Origin: Desulfovibrio sp. ZJ369
GTDB taxonomy: Bacteria; Desulfobacterota; Desulfovibrionia; Desulfovibrionales; Desulfovibrionaceae
NCBI RefSeq assembly: GCF_011039085.1
Contig: NZ_JAAKEI010000001.1
Coordinates: forward strand, 82,636 to 146,635
DNA length: 64,000 bases
Reading direction: 5' to 3'
This document shows, piece by piece, positions 43,953 to 53,018 of the stretch. A program made the translations under genes and the position numbers. The notes below the pieces were generated by a model. It had not been told where the DNA came from. It was given only the letters and a program-made list of their open reading frames with translations, and did no database searches. The first letter of the stretch is position 1. Every line of letters starts with the position of its first letter.

Positions 43953-45356
43953 ATGATGAAAAAAACACTGGCCTACAAACCCCAAAGCGCCTGGCAAATC
44001 TACGCCGGGGCCCAGGAGCGCAAAAAAATGGAGGCGCTGGCCGCCCGCTACATCGACTTTCTGACCCGTTGCAAGACCGAGCGCGAGACCGTGGACTATG
44101 TGCGCGAACGCCTGAGCCAGGCCGGATACAGCGAAGACTTTGGCGCGAAATCCGGCAACGGCCGCGTGCTGCGCCCCCTGCGCGGCAAGGCCCTGTTCGC
44201 GGCCCGGCGGGGCAAGGAACCCCTGGGCAAGGGCCTGGCGCTGATTGCCGCCCATGCCGACACCCCGCGCCTGGACCTCAAGCAGCGCCCGCTTGTTGAG
44301 CAGCCCGGCGTGGCTCAGGCCAAGACCCATTACTACGGCGGCATCCGCAAATATCAGTGGCTGGCCCGGCCTCTGGCCCTGCACGGGGTGATCATCCGCG
44401 AAAACGGCCAAAGCCTTTCCGTGAGCATCGGCGAGAAACCGGGCGAGCCGGTCTTCTGCATTGCGGATCTGCTGCCGCATCTGGCCCGGAAGCAGAGCGC
44501 GCAGACCCTCAGCGAGGCTTTTGAGGCCGAAAAGCTGAATATCATACTGGCCCACAGTCCCAAGGTCGAAAAAAAAGCAAAAAACGAGGGCAAGGACGCG
44601 CCCGGGGAGGCCGTCAAGGAACAGCTTCTGGACCTGCTGCACAAAAAATACGGCATCAACGAGGAAGATCTGATCACCGCCGAGCTCCAGGCCGTGCCCG
44701 CCGGGCCCGCGCGCTTCGTGGGCTTTGACAAGGCCCTGGTGGGCGGCTACGGCCAGGACGACCGGATTTGCGTGTTCACGGCCCTGGAAGCCCTGCTCAC
44801 GGCCAAAGACGGGCCGCGCAACAGGGCCGTGATCTTCTGGGACAAGGAGGAAATAGGCTCGGACGGCGCCACGGGCGCGGCCTCGCGCTTTTTTCAATAC
44901 TGCGTGGAGGATCTGGCGCGAGCCTGGGCGCCGGGCACGCCCGCGTCGCATGTGCTCCTGCGCAGCCGGGCCCTGTCGGCCGACGTGCAGGCCGCCCTGG
45001 ACCCGGATTTTCAGGAAGTGCACGAAAAACAGAACGCCGCCCAGCTGGGGTACGGCCCCTGCTTCTCCAAATTCACCGGCTCGCGTGGAAAATACGGGGC
45101 CAGCGAGGCGGACGCCGAATTTTTCGGCGAGCTGCGCGGCCTGTACAACGCCAAAGGCATCCCCTGGCAGAGCGCGGAACTGGGCAAGGTGGATCTGGGC
45201 GGCGGCGGCACGGTGGCCCTCTTTCTGGCGGCCTACGGCATGCAGGTCATTGATCTGGGCCCGGCCGTGCTCTCCATGCACAGCCCCTTTGAGCTGGCAA
45301 GCTGCGCGGATCTGTACGCCACGCTGCAAGCTTACAGGGCATTTCTGGAGGCCTGA
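43953..45356 (+). CDS. M18-family aspartyl aminopeptidase
   Basis: Zinc aminopeptidase removing acidic or other N-terminal residues; cytoplasmic. Metal and catalytic motifs: IAAHADTPRLD (His/Asp), VGGYGQDDRICVFT, IFWDKEEIGSDGATG (catalytic Glu pair) and a C-terminal HSPFE block with the final His ligand (AVLSMHSPFELAS). It has 467 residues, in the range for the bacterial M18 group. The ATG follows ACAAGGAAACACG. It appears cotranscribed with selA, though no functional link is known. Confidence 0.88.
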   Translation: MMKKTLAYKPQSAWQIYAGAQERKKMEALAARYIDFLTRCKTERETVDYVRERLSQAGYSEDFGAKSGNGRVLRPLRGKALFAARRGKEPLGKGLALIAAHADTPRLDLKQRPLVEQPGVAQAKTHYYGGIRKYQWLARPLALHGVIIRENGQSLSVSIGEKPGEPVFCIADLLPHLARKQSAQTLSEAFEAEKLNIILAHSPKVEKKAKNEGKDAPGEAVKEQLLDLLHKKYGINEEDLITAELQAVPAGPARFVGFDKALVGGYGQDDRICVFTALEALLTAKDGPRNRAVIFWDKEEIGSDGATGAASRFFQYCVEDLARAWAPGTPASHVLLRSRALSADVQAALDPDFQEVHEKQNAAQLGYGPCFSKFTGSRGKYGASEADAEFFGELRGLYNAKGIPWQSAELGKVDLGGGGTVALFLAAYGMQVIDLGPAVLSMHSPFELASCADLYATLQAYRAFLEA

Positions 45357-45467
45357 GCGAATCTTCCCCGGATCTGGTGTCTCTACATCGGGAAGTTTTG
45401 CCTTTCCGACAAGGAAAACAAGCCGATTGCAAAGGGAGTGCACTCCAGCCACAGCCGCCAACGGCTG

Positions 45468-45567
45468 AGGCGCGCGGCGGGCATGGCAAAGCCATGCCCG
45501 CCGCGCAGGCGAAATTTACTTTCGCCGTAAGCGCCGGAGCGAGCGTTTCAAAAGCAATATGCTCTAG
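45468..45567. repeat. Modular palindromic element ending in the thiD stop codon
   Basis: It contains the best-preserved second module, a 14-bp perfect hairpin GCGGCGGGCATGGC-AAA-GCCATGCCCGCCGC, then GGCGAAA/TTTCGCC, GCGCCGGAGCGAGCGTTTCA and AATATGCTCTAG. The terminal CTA supplies the TAG stop of thiD on the minus strand. Confidence 0.82.
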
Positions 45568-46364
45568 ATGTTCAGCGCCGCCGCATGGTTGACAGGGCCG
45601 CACCCCTTGCCCGGGCTATAGCTTTTGCGCAAAGCCAGGTTGAGAAATTCCTGAGCTTTGGTCACGGCCGTAAGCAGCGGCAGGCCCTTGCCCAAGCCTG
45701 TGGCGATGGCCGCCGAGAGCGTGCAGCCGGTGCCGTGGTTGTTGGCGGTTTCCACCTTTGCTTGCGGCAAGGCCCTGGGTTTCTCGCCGGGTACGCACAG
45801 GCAGTCAACGACCATCACAGCGTTGTGCATATGCCCGCCTTTGATCAAGACCGCCCTGGCCCCCATCCCAAGCAGTTTTTCACCGGCCGCAAAGGCGTCC
45901 TCCACATTCCTGATGCTCAAGCCGGTGAGCATTTCGGCTTCGGGACGGTTGGGCGTGAGCAGCTCGCAGCCGGGCAGGATTTCTTCTTTGAGCGCGGTCA
46001 CGGCATCCTCTTGCAGCAGCTGACTGCCGCTCTGGCTTACGGATACCGGGTCCACCACCAGGGGGAAGCCGCGTCGGCGCAGGATAGGGCTCAGGGCTCG
46101 GATGATCGGTGCGGAAAAGAGCATGCCGGTTTTGGCCGCGGCCACGGGAAAGCCCTCCAGCACAGTGCGCAGCTCCAGAGCCACAAAGTCCGGTTCCGGG
46201 GCGTGTATGCCCGTGACGCCAAGACCGTTCTGGGCTGTGAGCGCGGTAATCACGCTCATGCCGTAGCCGCCCAGGGCCATGATGGTTTTCAGATCGGCCT
46301 GGATGCCCGCGCCGCCGCCGGAGTCGGACCCGGCGATAGTCAGAATGTTGGGGGGAGTCGGCAT
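45564..46364 (-). CDS. thiD: Hydroxymethylpyrimidine / phosphomethylpyrimidine kinase
   Basis: Thiamine pyrimidine branch: phosphorylates HMP to HMP-PP in two steps. Motifs: [21 protein letters not shown] split at residues 5-25, the Gly-rich substrate loop, [21 protein letters not shown], and the C-terminal [14 protein letters not shown] with the catalytic GTGC loop. It has 266 residues. The start at 46364 is preceded by AAGGAACGCATAT; the frame is open upstream through repeat DNA. No TPP-riboswitch pattern is seen upstream. It stands apart from other thiamine genes. Confidence 0.93.
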   Translation of the reverse strand: MPTPPNILTIAGSDSGGGAGIQADLKTIMALGGYGMSVITALTAQNGLGVTGIHAPEPDFVALELRTVLEGFPVAAAKTGMLFSAPIIRALSPILRRRGFPLVVDPVSVSQSGSQLLQEDAVTALKEEILPGCELLTPNRPEAEMLTGLSIRNVEDAFAAGEKLLGMGARAVLIKGGHMHNAVMVVDCLCVPGEKPRALPQAKVETANNHGTGCTLSAAIATGLGKGLPLLTAVTKAQEFLNLALRKSYSPGKGCGPVNHAAALNI

Positions 46365-46388
46365 ATATGCGTTCCTTATGGGTACATT

Positions 46389-46526
46389 TAGAGCATTTTT
46401 TGATTGAAAATATCCATTTTCAATCACTTCGCTGCCATCATTTCGCGTCCAGGCTTCAGCCGTTGCGACGAAGGAGGCTACGGATGAAGACAGCAATTAG
46501 AGCATTTTCAAAGAGAAAACGCCCTA
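46389..46526. repeat. Modular palindromic element upstream of thiD
   Basis: It starts TAGAGCATTTTTTGATTG with a TTGAAAAT…ATTTTCAA hairpin, shares CGCTGCCATCATTTCGCGTC with the 895 and 14429 copies, then GGATGAAGACAGCAATTAGA and a closing GAGCATTTTCAAAGAGAAAA module ending CCCTAA. Confidence 0.7.
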
Positions 46527-46556
46527 AGCGCATCTTCCGTGAAGAGCAGGAGAGAA

Positions 46557-46583
46557 GGGGCAGGACGTTTGCCGTCCTGCCCC
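46557..46583 (-). terminator. Terminator-type hairpin after cstA
   Basis: An 11-bp perfect stem GGGGCAGGACG / CGTCCTGCCCC with a 5-nt loop lies about 65 nt past the cstA stop; on the minus strand it is followed by TTCTCTCC. Confidence 0.7.
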
Positions 46584-46649
46584 GGAATGCTTTGTGGCTG
46601 GGCGTTTTGCCGCCCGCTACTGCCGCGGCGTCGTTGCGCAGCTCGCGGC

Positions 46650-48086
46650 TCAGGCGTTTTGCGGCGCGCCCGTCACGCTCTTGCGGCCGAGCAGCATAAA
46701 AGCCACAAAAGCCGCAATGGCCGCAATGACGCCGATGGTATTGGAAAGTTCGATGCTCATGCCGAAGCCCATGGTGCGCTCAAAGCAGATGTAGGAAACG
46801 CAGACAGCGGTCATGAACACGGCGGGCAAGGAGCAGATCCAATGGAAGCGCCCCTTGCGGTACAAATAGGCCGCCGCGGCCCAGAGCATGATCGTGGCGA
46901 GAGACTGGTTGGCCCAGCCGAAGTAGCGCCAGATGATGTCAAAGTTCACCTGGGAAAGAATGATGCCGATCAGAAACATGGGCACGGCGATCAAAAGGCG
47001 CGGCGGCACGGCCTTCTGGGAATAATTGAAGGTTTCGGCAATGGTCAGGCGCGCGGCGCGGAAGGCCGTGTCGCCGGAGGTGATCGGCAGCGCCACCACG
47101 CCCAGGATGGCCAGCACGCCGCCCACGCCGCCCATCAGGGCAAAGGAGGACTGGGTGACCACGTTGCCGGGGCCGCCGTTGGCCAGAGCGGCCTGCAGGG
47201 CCTCAGGGCCGTGATAGAAGCTCATCCCCACTGTGGCCCAGACCAGGCCGATGAAGCCCTCGGCCACCATGCTGCCGTAAAACACGGACTTGCCCAGCTT
47301 TTCATTGGCCATGCAGCGGGCCATGAGCGGGGACTGGGTGGCGTGGAAGCCGGAGAGCGCGCCACAGGCAATGGTAATGAAGACCATGGGGAAGATGGGC
47401 AGCCCCTTGGGATTCTGGTTGGCCCATTCGATGGAGTTGTAGAATTCCGTGCCGCTGACGAACATCATTACCGTGATGCCCACGGCCATGAAAATCAGGA
47501 TCGCGCCGAAAACAGGGTAGAAGCGGCCGATAATCTTGTCGATGGGCATGATCGTGGCCAGAAAGTAATAGGCAAAGATCACGCAGACCCAGAAGGTCAG
47601 GTTCATCCAGCCGGGCGTGAGCTTGGCCAGCAGCGAGGCCGGAGCGGCCACAAAGACCACGCCCACCAGCACCAGAAGCACCACGGCGAAGACCCGCATA
47701 ATCTGTTTAGCGGCATTGCCCAGGTTATAGCCCACGATGGTCGGCACATTGGCCCCGTTGTACCGAATGGAAAGCATGCCGGACATGTAGTCATGCACGG
47801 CCCCGGCAAAAATGGTGCCGATCACAATCCAGAGCAGGGCCGAAGGGCCGTACAGCGCGCCCAGGATCGGGCCGAACACCGGGCCCACACCGGCAATGTT
47901 CAGCAGTTGGACCAGCCAGACTTTCCAGACGGGCATTTCCACATAATCCACGCCGTCGGCATGGGTTTGGGCCGGAGTGGGTCTGCCCGGCTGCACGCCG
48001 AAAACTTTTTCCACAATGCTGCCGTAAATCCAGTAGCCGAGAAACAAGGCCGCCACAGCCAAGAGAAAGTAGACATAATTTGGCAT
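46650..48086 (-). CDS. cstA: CstA-family peptide/pyruvate permease
   Basis: Inner-membrane carbon-starvation transporter; E. coli CstA and BtsT carry peptides or pyruvate. It has many hydrophobic helices over the full 478 residues, with the CstA signatures QLLNIAGVGPVFGPILGALY, GTIFAGAVHDYMSGMLSIRY and TIACGALSGFHATQSPLMAR near residue 260. It is shorter than E. coli CstA (701), like the compact clade found in anaerobes. The start MPNYVYFLL at 48086 is chosen; the longer frame to 48161 lacks coding character. Given the lactate/pyruvate genes in the window, a pyruvate role is plausible. Confidence 0.88.
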   Translation of the reverse strand: MPNYVYFLLAVAALFLGYWIYGSIVEKVFGVQPGRPTPAQTHADGVDYVEMPVWKVWLVQLLNIAGVGPVFGPILGALYGPSALLWIVIGTIFAGAVHDYMSGMLSIRYNGANVPTIVGYNLGNAAKQIMRVFAVVLLVLVGVVFVAAPASLLAKLTPGWMNLTFWVCVIFAYYFLATIMPIDKIIGRFYPVFGAILIFMAVGITVMMFVSGTEFYNSIEWANQNPKGLPIFPMVFITIACGALSGFHATQSPLMARCMANEKLGKSVFYGSMVAEGFIGLVWATVGMSFYHGPEALQAALANGGPGNVVTQSSFALMGGVGGVLAILGVVALPITSGDTAFRAARLTIAETFNYSQKAVPPRLLIAVPMFLIGIILSQVNFDIIWRYFGWANQSLATIMLWAAAAYLYRKGRFHWICSLPAVFMTAVCVSYICFERTMGFGMSIELSNTIGVIAAIAAFVAFMLLGRKSVTGAPQNA

Positions 48087-48612
48087 AGCTTTTCTCTGCG
48101 CACGCGAGTGGTTGAGATTGTCAAAATGAGTGCCCACGCCGGGCAATCTTTTTTGATGCAAGAGTGCTTCTTAATTACCCGGATGTCACTTCGGCGTCAA
48201 TATCCGGCTCTCTGCAGCGCGTTCTGGCCATCGCCATGCAGCATCGTTGACAGCAATGTGCTTTCGCGCCGTTGCAATGCCGCCGCGTTGCGGCGGATTG
48301 CTTGAGAAAGTCTCTGGAAAAAGTCTTCACACTCAACAAAAGGGATGGTATAAATAGAAAAGCAGAGTCGATGTGCTGTGGCCAAGAGCGTTCGCCTTTT
48401 ACCACGCTCTGTCGGCATGGCGCAGTCGTGCGCCGGGGCCCGGCCTTTGCCGGGCCCCGGCGGCGTGAGCGCTTTGACTGCCCCGACTTCGCACTGCCCG
48501 GCCGAGAAGTTTGCCCGGTTGCCCTGTTCTATCGCTCAGGATGACGCTGTCTGCTGCAACTCCCCTGGTTGCGGTCTGCTTGCGGCTGCATCCCCTTTAT
48601 GAGGAGATCCGG
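48087..48612. other. Divergent intergenic region with a large GC hairpin
   Basis: No supported gene. It contains a perfect 12-bp stem at 48433-48460 (CCGGGGCCCGGC-CTTT-GCCGGGCCCCGG). No convincing promoter pair is visible for either flanking gene. The hairpin lies about 150 nt upstream of the next gene and has no T-tract. Confidence 0.55.
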
Positions 48613-49992
48613 ATGAAGTTGGAAAAAAAAGCGCCTCAGGTTCCCGACATCATGAACCTTCCCAAGCCCCGACCCGGCAGGGGCGGCGGCCGTAAACTCC
48701 TTGTGCTGGCCCTGCTGGCGGTTCTGGCGGTGGGCGGCGCCGCATTCTGGCTCACCCGCGACAAGGAAACCCGCGAGCAATGGCGGGACCAGGCTGCCGC
48801 TGCCATTGACAACGCCACCAGCGGCACGCCTCTGGCCGGGGTCAGCGATCTGCTGCGCGACGCGCCGCCGCCTTTGCCGCCGTCCGTAACCAGTCCCAAC
48901 ACCGCGCCCGGCACCTTTGCCGGTCAGAACGTGCAGGGCACAGTGGGTTCTCCGGTGGATACTTCCCTGCCGCCGGGGCAGGCAGGCCTTGCGGGCAGCG
49001 CTTCCGGCGGTCTTCCGGGTCTGGATTCGGCGCAGCCTGCGCTCCCCAAGGTCACGGAGGACAGCAAGGTCCGACCCGGCTTTGTGGAGGATCTGGCAGC
49101 GTATCTGGTCTCGCGCTACAAACCGGGAGCGGGCGGCGGCTCGCTTGCGGCAAGCGTGCAAAGCGTCAACCAGCGTTACGGCACGAAAATGACCGGCCTG
49201 GCCGGGGGCGGCCGCGAGGCGATCCTGCGGTATGCCTTTCATCCCACCATGCTTCAGAACCTGTACGCGCTCTATGTCGAACGTTTCATGGCAGCCTTGG
49301 GCCGCGAGGCTTTTGCCAGGGGCTTGACGCCGGAACAGACCCGGCAGATGTTCATGCTCCTCGCAGGCCGTTTCGTGATGGTGGCCGGGGGTCTGGAAGG
49401 CGTGGCCGCGATGCCGGATCTGAACAGGCGGCTCAAGGAGCTGGAACAGCTTGCGCAAGCCGCGGTGGATATCAGCTCGCAAATGACCGTGGCTGTTTTC
49501 GATCTGGATCAGTTGCGCGAGGACAAGGCCCCGGCGTCCCGCATCTCCGCGGTTCAACTGCGGGTAGACGGCTTGAGCGCTCGCTACCGCCGCGCCCTGG
49601 AAGAGAGAGCAACCGCGCAGCGGGCCCTGGTGGCAGCCATCCGCAAAGGCGGCGGCCACGCCTTGGATGAGGATTCGCTCCTTTTTCTGGCCCACTGGGT
49701 TGAGCGGCGTTTGCGCCATGATCCCCAGGCCCTGGCGTCCGTGCAAAGCGCCGCGGGCATTCTGCGGGATTTGGCCCGGCGTTGCGCCCAGGCCGGAGCA
49801 GGCGCTGCCGCGCGACCGGCGTCTGCCGGCACGTTGCCTGCGGGCCGGCCCGCTGCCGCTCCTCCCGCGCCTGTACCCGGCGGCGCTGCCGCGCCGCAGA
49901 GCGGGGCGCGACTCCCGGCTGCGCAGCCAAACATCCCGGCGGCCCAGCCTGCCGTGCCCGCTCCTGTCCAGGTAGGCGGCCAGGGCCGGTGA
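48613..49992 (+). CDS. Single-pass membrane protein with Pro/Ala-rich linkers, unknown function
   Basis: It is not recognised. A cytoplasmic N terminus (about 1-27, basic) precedes one TM helix (about 28-47, LLVLALLAVLAVGGAAFWL), a low-complexity linker (about 70-145), a helical periplasmic domain (about 155-400, with YAFHPTMLQNLYALYVERFM) and a Pro/Ala-rich tail (about 405-459). It has 459 residues. The ATG follows GAGGAGATCCGG. Its TGA stop overlaps the GTG start of cobU, and cobU in turn overlaps a second exported unknown. Thus it is part of a three-gene unit, but no link to cobalamin can be read from its sequence. Confidence 0.6.
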   Translation: MKLEKKAPQVPDIMNLPKPRPGRGGGRKLLVLALLAVLAVGGAAFWLTRDKETREQWRDQAAAAIDNATSGTPLAGVSDLLRDAPPPLPPSVTSPNTAPGTFAGQNVQGTVGSPVDTSLPPGQAGLAGSASGGLPGLDSAQPALPKVTEDSKVRPGFVEDLAAYLVSRYKPGAGGGSLAASVQSVNQRYGTKMTGLAGGGREAILRYAFHPTMLQNLYALYVERFMAALGREAFARGLTPEQTRQMFMLLAGRFVMVAGGLEGVAAMPDLNRRLKELEQLAQAAVDISSQMTVAVFDLDQLREDKAPASRISAVQLRVDGLSARYRRALEERATAQRALVAAIRKGGGHALDEDSLLFLAHWVERRLRHDPQALASVQSAAGILRDLARRCAQAGAGAAARPASAGTLPAGRPAAAPPAPVPGGAAAPQSGARLPAAQPNIPAAQPAVPAPVQVGGQGR

Positions 49993-50558
49993 GCCGGTCT
50001 GCTTTGCTCTTTGTGGGCGGCACGCGCAGCGGCAAGAGCGGGCTGGCCCAGCGCTGGGCTGAGGCCCGGGCGTGCCGCCGCCTTTTTCTGGCCACCTGTC
50101 GCGCGCAGGATGCCGAGATGGCCGAACGCGTGGCCCGGCATCAGGCGCAACGGGGCGTGGGCTGGCAGTGCCTGGAGGAGCCCCTGGACCCGCTGGCCGC
50201 AGTGAGGGATTTTTTGGAGCAGCGCGCCGCTGCGTCCGAGCCGCTGCCCGGCGTGCTGTTGCTGGATTGCGTGAGCATCTGGCTTGCCAATCTGCTGGCC
50301 TCCGATTTCGCGCCGGATGCGGCGCTGGAAAGGGTGGCGGCCCTGGCCGCCTGGCTTGAAACGCCGGGGCTGCCCACGGCTGTGGTCAGTGCCGAAACGG
50401 GTTTGGGCATTGTGCCCGGCACTGCTTTGGGCCGTTTGTACCGGGATGTGTTGGGCAGTGCCAATCAGATGCTGGCCAGGGCCTGCCCCCGTGTGATTTT
50501 TGTGAGCTGCGGTCTGCCCCTGGCTCTCAAGGGGCCGTTGCCGGAGGAGATATGCTGA
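49989..50558 (+). CDS. cobU: Adenosylcobinamide kinase / guanylyltransferase
   Basis: Phosphorylates adenosylcobinamide and transfers GMP to it in nucleotide-loop assembly of cobalamin. Walker A GGTRSGKSGLAQ at residues 9-20, the guanylylated-His region RVARHQAQRG, LLLDCVSIWLANLL and VSAETGLGIVPG are all typical. It has 189 residues. The start is GTG in the overlap GTGA with the previous gene; no upstream in-frame start fits better. No other corrinoid gene lies in the window. Confidence 0.93.
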   Translation: MSRSALLFVGGTRSGKSGLAQRWAEARACRRLFLATCRAQDAEMAERVARHQAQRGVGWQCLEEPLDPLAAVRDFLEQRAAASEPLPGVLLLDCVSIWLANLLASDFAPDAALERVAALAAWLETPGLPTAVVSAETGLGIVPGTALGRLYRDVLGSANQMLARACPRVIFVSCGLPLALKGPLPEEIC

Positions 50559-51247
50559 TACGCGCGCACGCATCTTTCTGCCGCCCTGTGAGGGCGGTTT
50601 TCCGCTTCATCTGCTGCCTGGCCTGGCTTATGCCCTGCCTTGCGGCCGCGCCCGCGTCCGCTGCATCCGCCGATCCGGGCGCGGAGCAGGCGCGTCTCTG
50701 CATCGCGCAGGCAGGCAAGGCCGTGGACGCGGCTGACGTGGCGGCCTTTGAGCGCCTTGTGGATCTCGACGCCATTCTGGACGAGGCCCTGGACCTTTTT
50801 TTACGGGAGGCGCAAAAACCGGAAGTGGCCGGACAATTGCCGCCGCTGCTGGCAATACTCTTTTCCCAGGCAGCGGGCCAGGACAGCGGGGGCGTCAATG
50901 TGCGCAGCCTGCTCTTCAGTGAGATCAGGGCCTTTGTGATCAACGGCGTGGCTTCCGGCGCTTTTGCCGGGCGCAAGCCCACGGGGCAGGCTGCCCAAGG
51001 CCTTCTGGCTCCGCTTTTTGCCGATGCCTCCACCGGACGCAAGGAAATCCGCGAGATCGGCCAGGCCCGTCGCGACGGCCAGGGCTGGCTTGTGCCTTTT
51101 ACGGTGCACGACGCAGGCAACGGCGAGACGTATGCCGTGCTGGGCCGCGTCAGCCCGGTGGATGACGGCTGCCGTCTGACGGCCGTGGAAAATCTGGAGG
51201 AACTTCTGGACCGTGTGGCTGCGGAAAGCCGGAATGTGGTTCCCTAG
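50552..51247 (+). CDS. Exported protein of unknown function
   Basis: A signal peptide (about 1-38, ending APASAASA) is followed by an Ala-rich, mainly helical N-terminal half (about 45-120) and a C-terminal alpha/beta half (about 125-231) with GWLVPFTVHDAGNGETYAVL. It has 231 residues. The ATG follows CCGGAGGAGAT and lies 7 nt inside the end of cobU, indicating translational coupling. No catalytic motif is recognised. It may share a process with the membrane protein two genes upstream. Confidence 0.6.
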   Translation: MLIRAHASFCRPVRAVFRFICCLAWLMPCLAAAPASAASADPGAEQARLCIAQAGKAVDAADVAAFERLVDLDAILDEALDLFLREAQKPEVAGQLPPLLAILFSQAAGQDSGGVNVRSLLFSEIRAFVINGVASGAFAGRKPTGQAAQGLLAPLFADASTGRKEIREIGQARRDGQGWLVPFTVHDAGNGETYAVLGRVSPVDDGCRLTAVENLEELLDRVAAESRNVVP

Positions 51248-51354
51248 CCCTTTCGGGAAGAAAGATCACAAAGGCTGATGTGCTGCGGGAGTATAACGGT
51301 GGCTTGGGTTCTGCCCATGTGGCCGAAGGCGGCCAGAGGTGATCTTACTCTGTG

Positions 51355-52608
51355 TCAGAGCGCGTCGCGTCGCGCTCGCCGGCTCATGCGCATCCTGTCG
51401 ATCAGCATGCAGCAGCCGCTGAGCGTAATAGTGACGGCCGCCGCGGTGAAAACCCCCCGGTAGCCGTAGCCGCTCTGGATCACCAGCCCGCCCAGCAGGG
51501 GGCCGAGCATGCCGCTGGCGTCAAAGGTGGACATCATCACATTGGAGTTGATCGAACGGGTGGGCGGCGTGGAGCGGTCATACACGGCGGCGGCCAGCAG
51601 AGGGTAGAGCAGGCCCAGGCCCAGGCCGTACACGCAGGTGATGGGAAGAAAGGCCCAGAGCGGCCCCCAGGCCAGAACGAGCATGCAGCAGGCCAGCACG
51701 CCGCTGCAAAGGGTGATCACCCGGTAGCGGGGCAAGGTGTCCAGCCGGTTGCTGCCGAACAGCCGGACCAGAATGATGGTGATCGTGTAGGTGGAGAAAA
51801 ACCAGGCCGGATGCGCCCCGGTGACGGAGGTCAGGCCTTTCATGAAGAAAATGGCCAGCACGGTCATGATGCTGAAGGTCAGACAGGCCGCATAGACGAA
51901 AAAGAGGCCGGAGTGACTCACGGCCTGCCAGAGAGCCCGTCCGGAAATGCTGTTTTCGCCTGCCGGGGGCATTTCCGGCCTTCTCAGGCGCGGGGCCAGA
52001 GGGATCAGCATGGCCAGAGTGGGCAGCCCCAAGGTGGCCGTGAGGGCAAAGAGCTGCGCCTCGCCGCCGAGCAGCGGCAGAATGCGCTCGGACAGGGCCG
52101 GGATGATCGAATAGGGCAGCAGCATGGTCAGGGAAAAGAGGGCAAAGCCCCTGGCGCTCTGGCCTTTGGGAATGCAGCTCACCAGCACGGCCACCACACA
52201 ACTGGAAAACACGGCCAGGGCAATGCCCTGAATAATGCGCAGCAGCCAGATGATGCCCACAATGTGTTCGCCCCGGACATAGGGGTACGCCAGCATGACG
52301 CAGCTTGAGACAACGATCGAGAGCAGCAGGGCAAGCAATGTGCCGCGCCTGAGCAAAAGAAAGCTGGCCAGAGGGCGGAAGAGCAAAACCATGGCGAACA
52401 GGGAGGAAAGCAGCACCCCGCGCCAGTTGGGGCTGATGCCGAGGCCTTCCAGCCATTGCTCGAAAGAGTAGAACACGGCGATGTAACTGTTGGAGCACAT
52501 GGCCATGCAGAAGAGCAGGATAAAGTCCCGGCTCAAAAGCTTCTGCGGCGGTTCAAGGGGCTTGTCCCAACGCTTGGCCCGGCTTTGCAAGTCGGCAAGG
52601 CACGGCAT
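51355..52608 (-). CDS. Major facilitator superfamily transporter
   Basis: About 12 predicted helices over 417 residues, with a cytoplasmic loop near residue 205 (RRPEMPPAGENSISG). Family-type blocks are RGVLLSSLFAMVLLFRPLAS in the first half and ITCVYGLGLGLLYPLLAA in the second; MFS motif A is weak. It starts at the ATG at 52608 behind TTGAGGCCTTC; the upstream in-frame ATG at 52689 is less likely. It is convergent with the cobU unit and its substrate is not evident. It is not embedded in an operon. Confidence 0.8.
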   Translation of the reverse strand: MPCLADLQSRAKRWDKPLEPPQKLLSRDFILLFCMAMCSNSYIAVFYSFEQWLEGLGISPNWRGVLLSSLFAMVLLFRPLASFLLLRRGTLLALLLSIVVSSCVMLAYPYVRGEHIVGIIWLLRIIQGIALAVFSSCVVAVLVSCIPKGQSARGFALFSLTMLLPYSIIPALSERILPLLGGEAQLFALTATLGLPTLAMLIPLAPRLRRPEMPPAGENSISGRALWQAVSHSGLFFVYAACLTFSIMTVLAIFFMKGLTSVTGAHPAWFFSTYTITIILVRLFGSNRLDTLPRYRVITLCSGVLACCMLVLAWGPLWAFLPITCVYGLGLGLLYPLLAAAVYDRSTPPTRSINSNVMMSTFDASGMLGPLLGGLVIQSGYGYRGVFTAAAVTITLSGCCMLIDRMRMSRRARRDAL

Positions 52609-52959
52609 GAAGGCCTCAATTCTCCGGAAGAGGTGTATGTTGACGGCGTTCGGGCGAGCGCCGGGCGATACGCGGCGCGGCTGCGGCAACCGCTCTGCCT
52701 GCGCGTAACAGTGGCGTCCGTCTGCAGAACGGCAATTTCAGCCCATAGGGCGCAAGGCAAAACCTGGGCAAGCGCCCCGCGTGCCCGCCGGACCGACGCC
52801 GAAGCAAGGCCTCAAAGGCCGGGAAGCGCGTCTGCGTCGGATGCGGCTCAGAAAGAGCGGCATCGGAGTATTCCAGTCTACGGGTATCGGGAGCAGGGCG
52901 CAAGAGTAATTTCGCAGCCCCGGCGGCGATGCGACAGTATCGCCCAAGCCGCAGGCTTC
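52609..52959. other. Intergenic region without supported gene
   Basis: It lies between the MFS start and a palindromic element. The open frames are GC-driven and lack start sites. The MFS promoter should lie here but is not clear. Confidence 0.4.
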
Positions 52960-53018
52960 GTGAAAGCGAAGTGCGGCTCCGCCGCCGGAGCGAGCGTTTC
53001 AAAAGCACTATGCTCTAG
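52960..53018. repeat. Tail of a palindromic element, interrupted at its CTAG by an IS
   Basis: It holds GCTTCGTGAAAGCGAAG, then GCCGGAGCGAGCGTTTCA and CACTATGCTCTAG. The CTAG at 53015-53018 is the left copy of the duplicated IS target. Confidence 0.75.

Noticed and set aside
46365..46649. Possible TPP riboswitch ahead of thiD
   Set aside because: The conserved riboswitch sequences are not present; the structure there is explained by a palindromic repeat and the cstA terminator hairpin.
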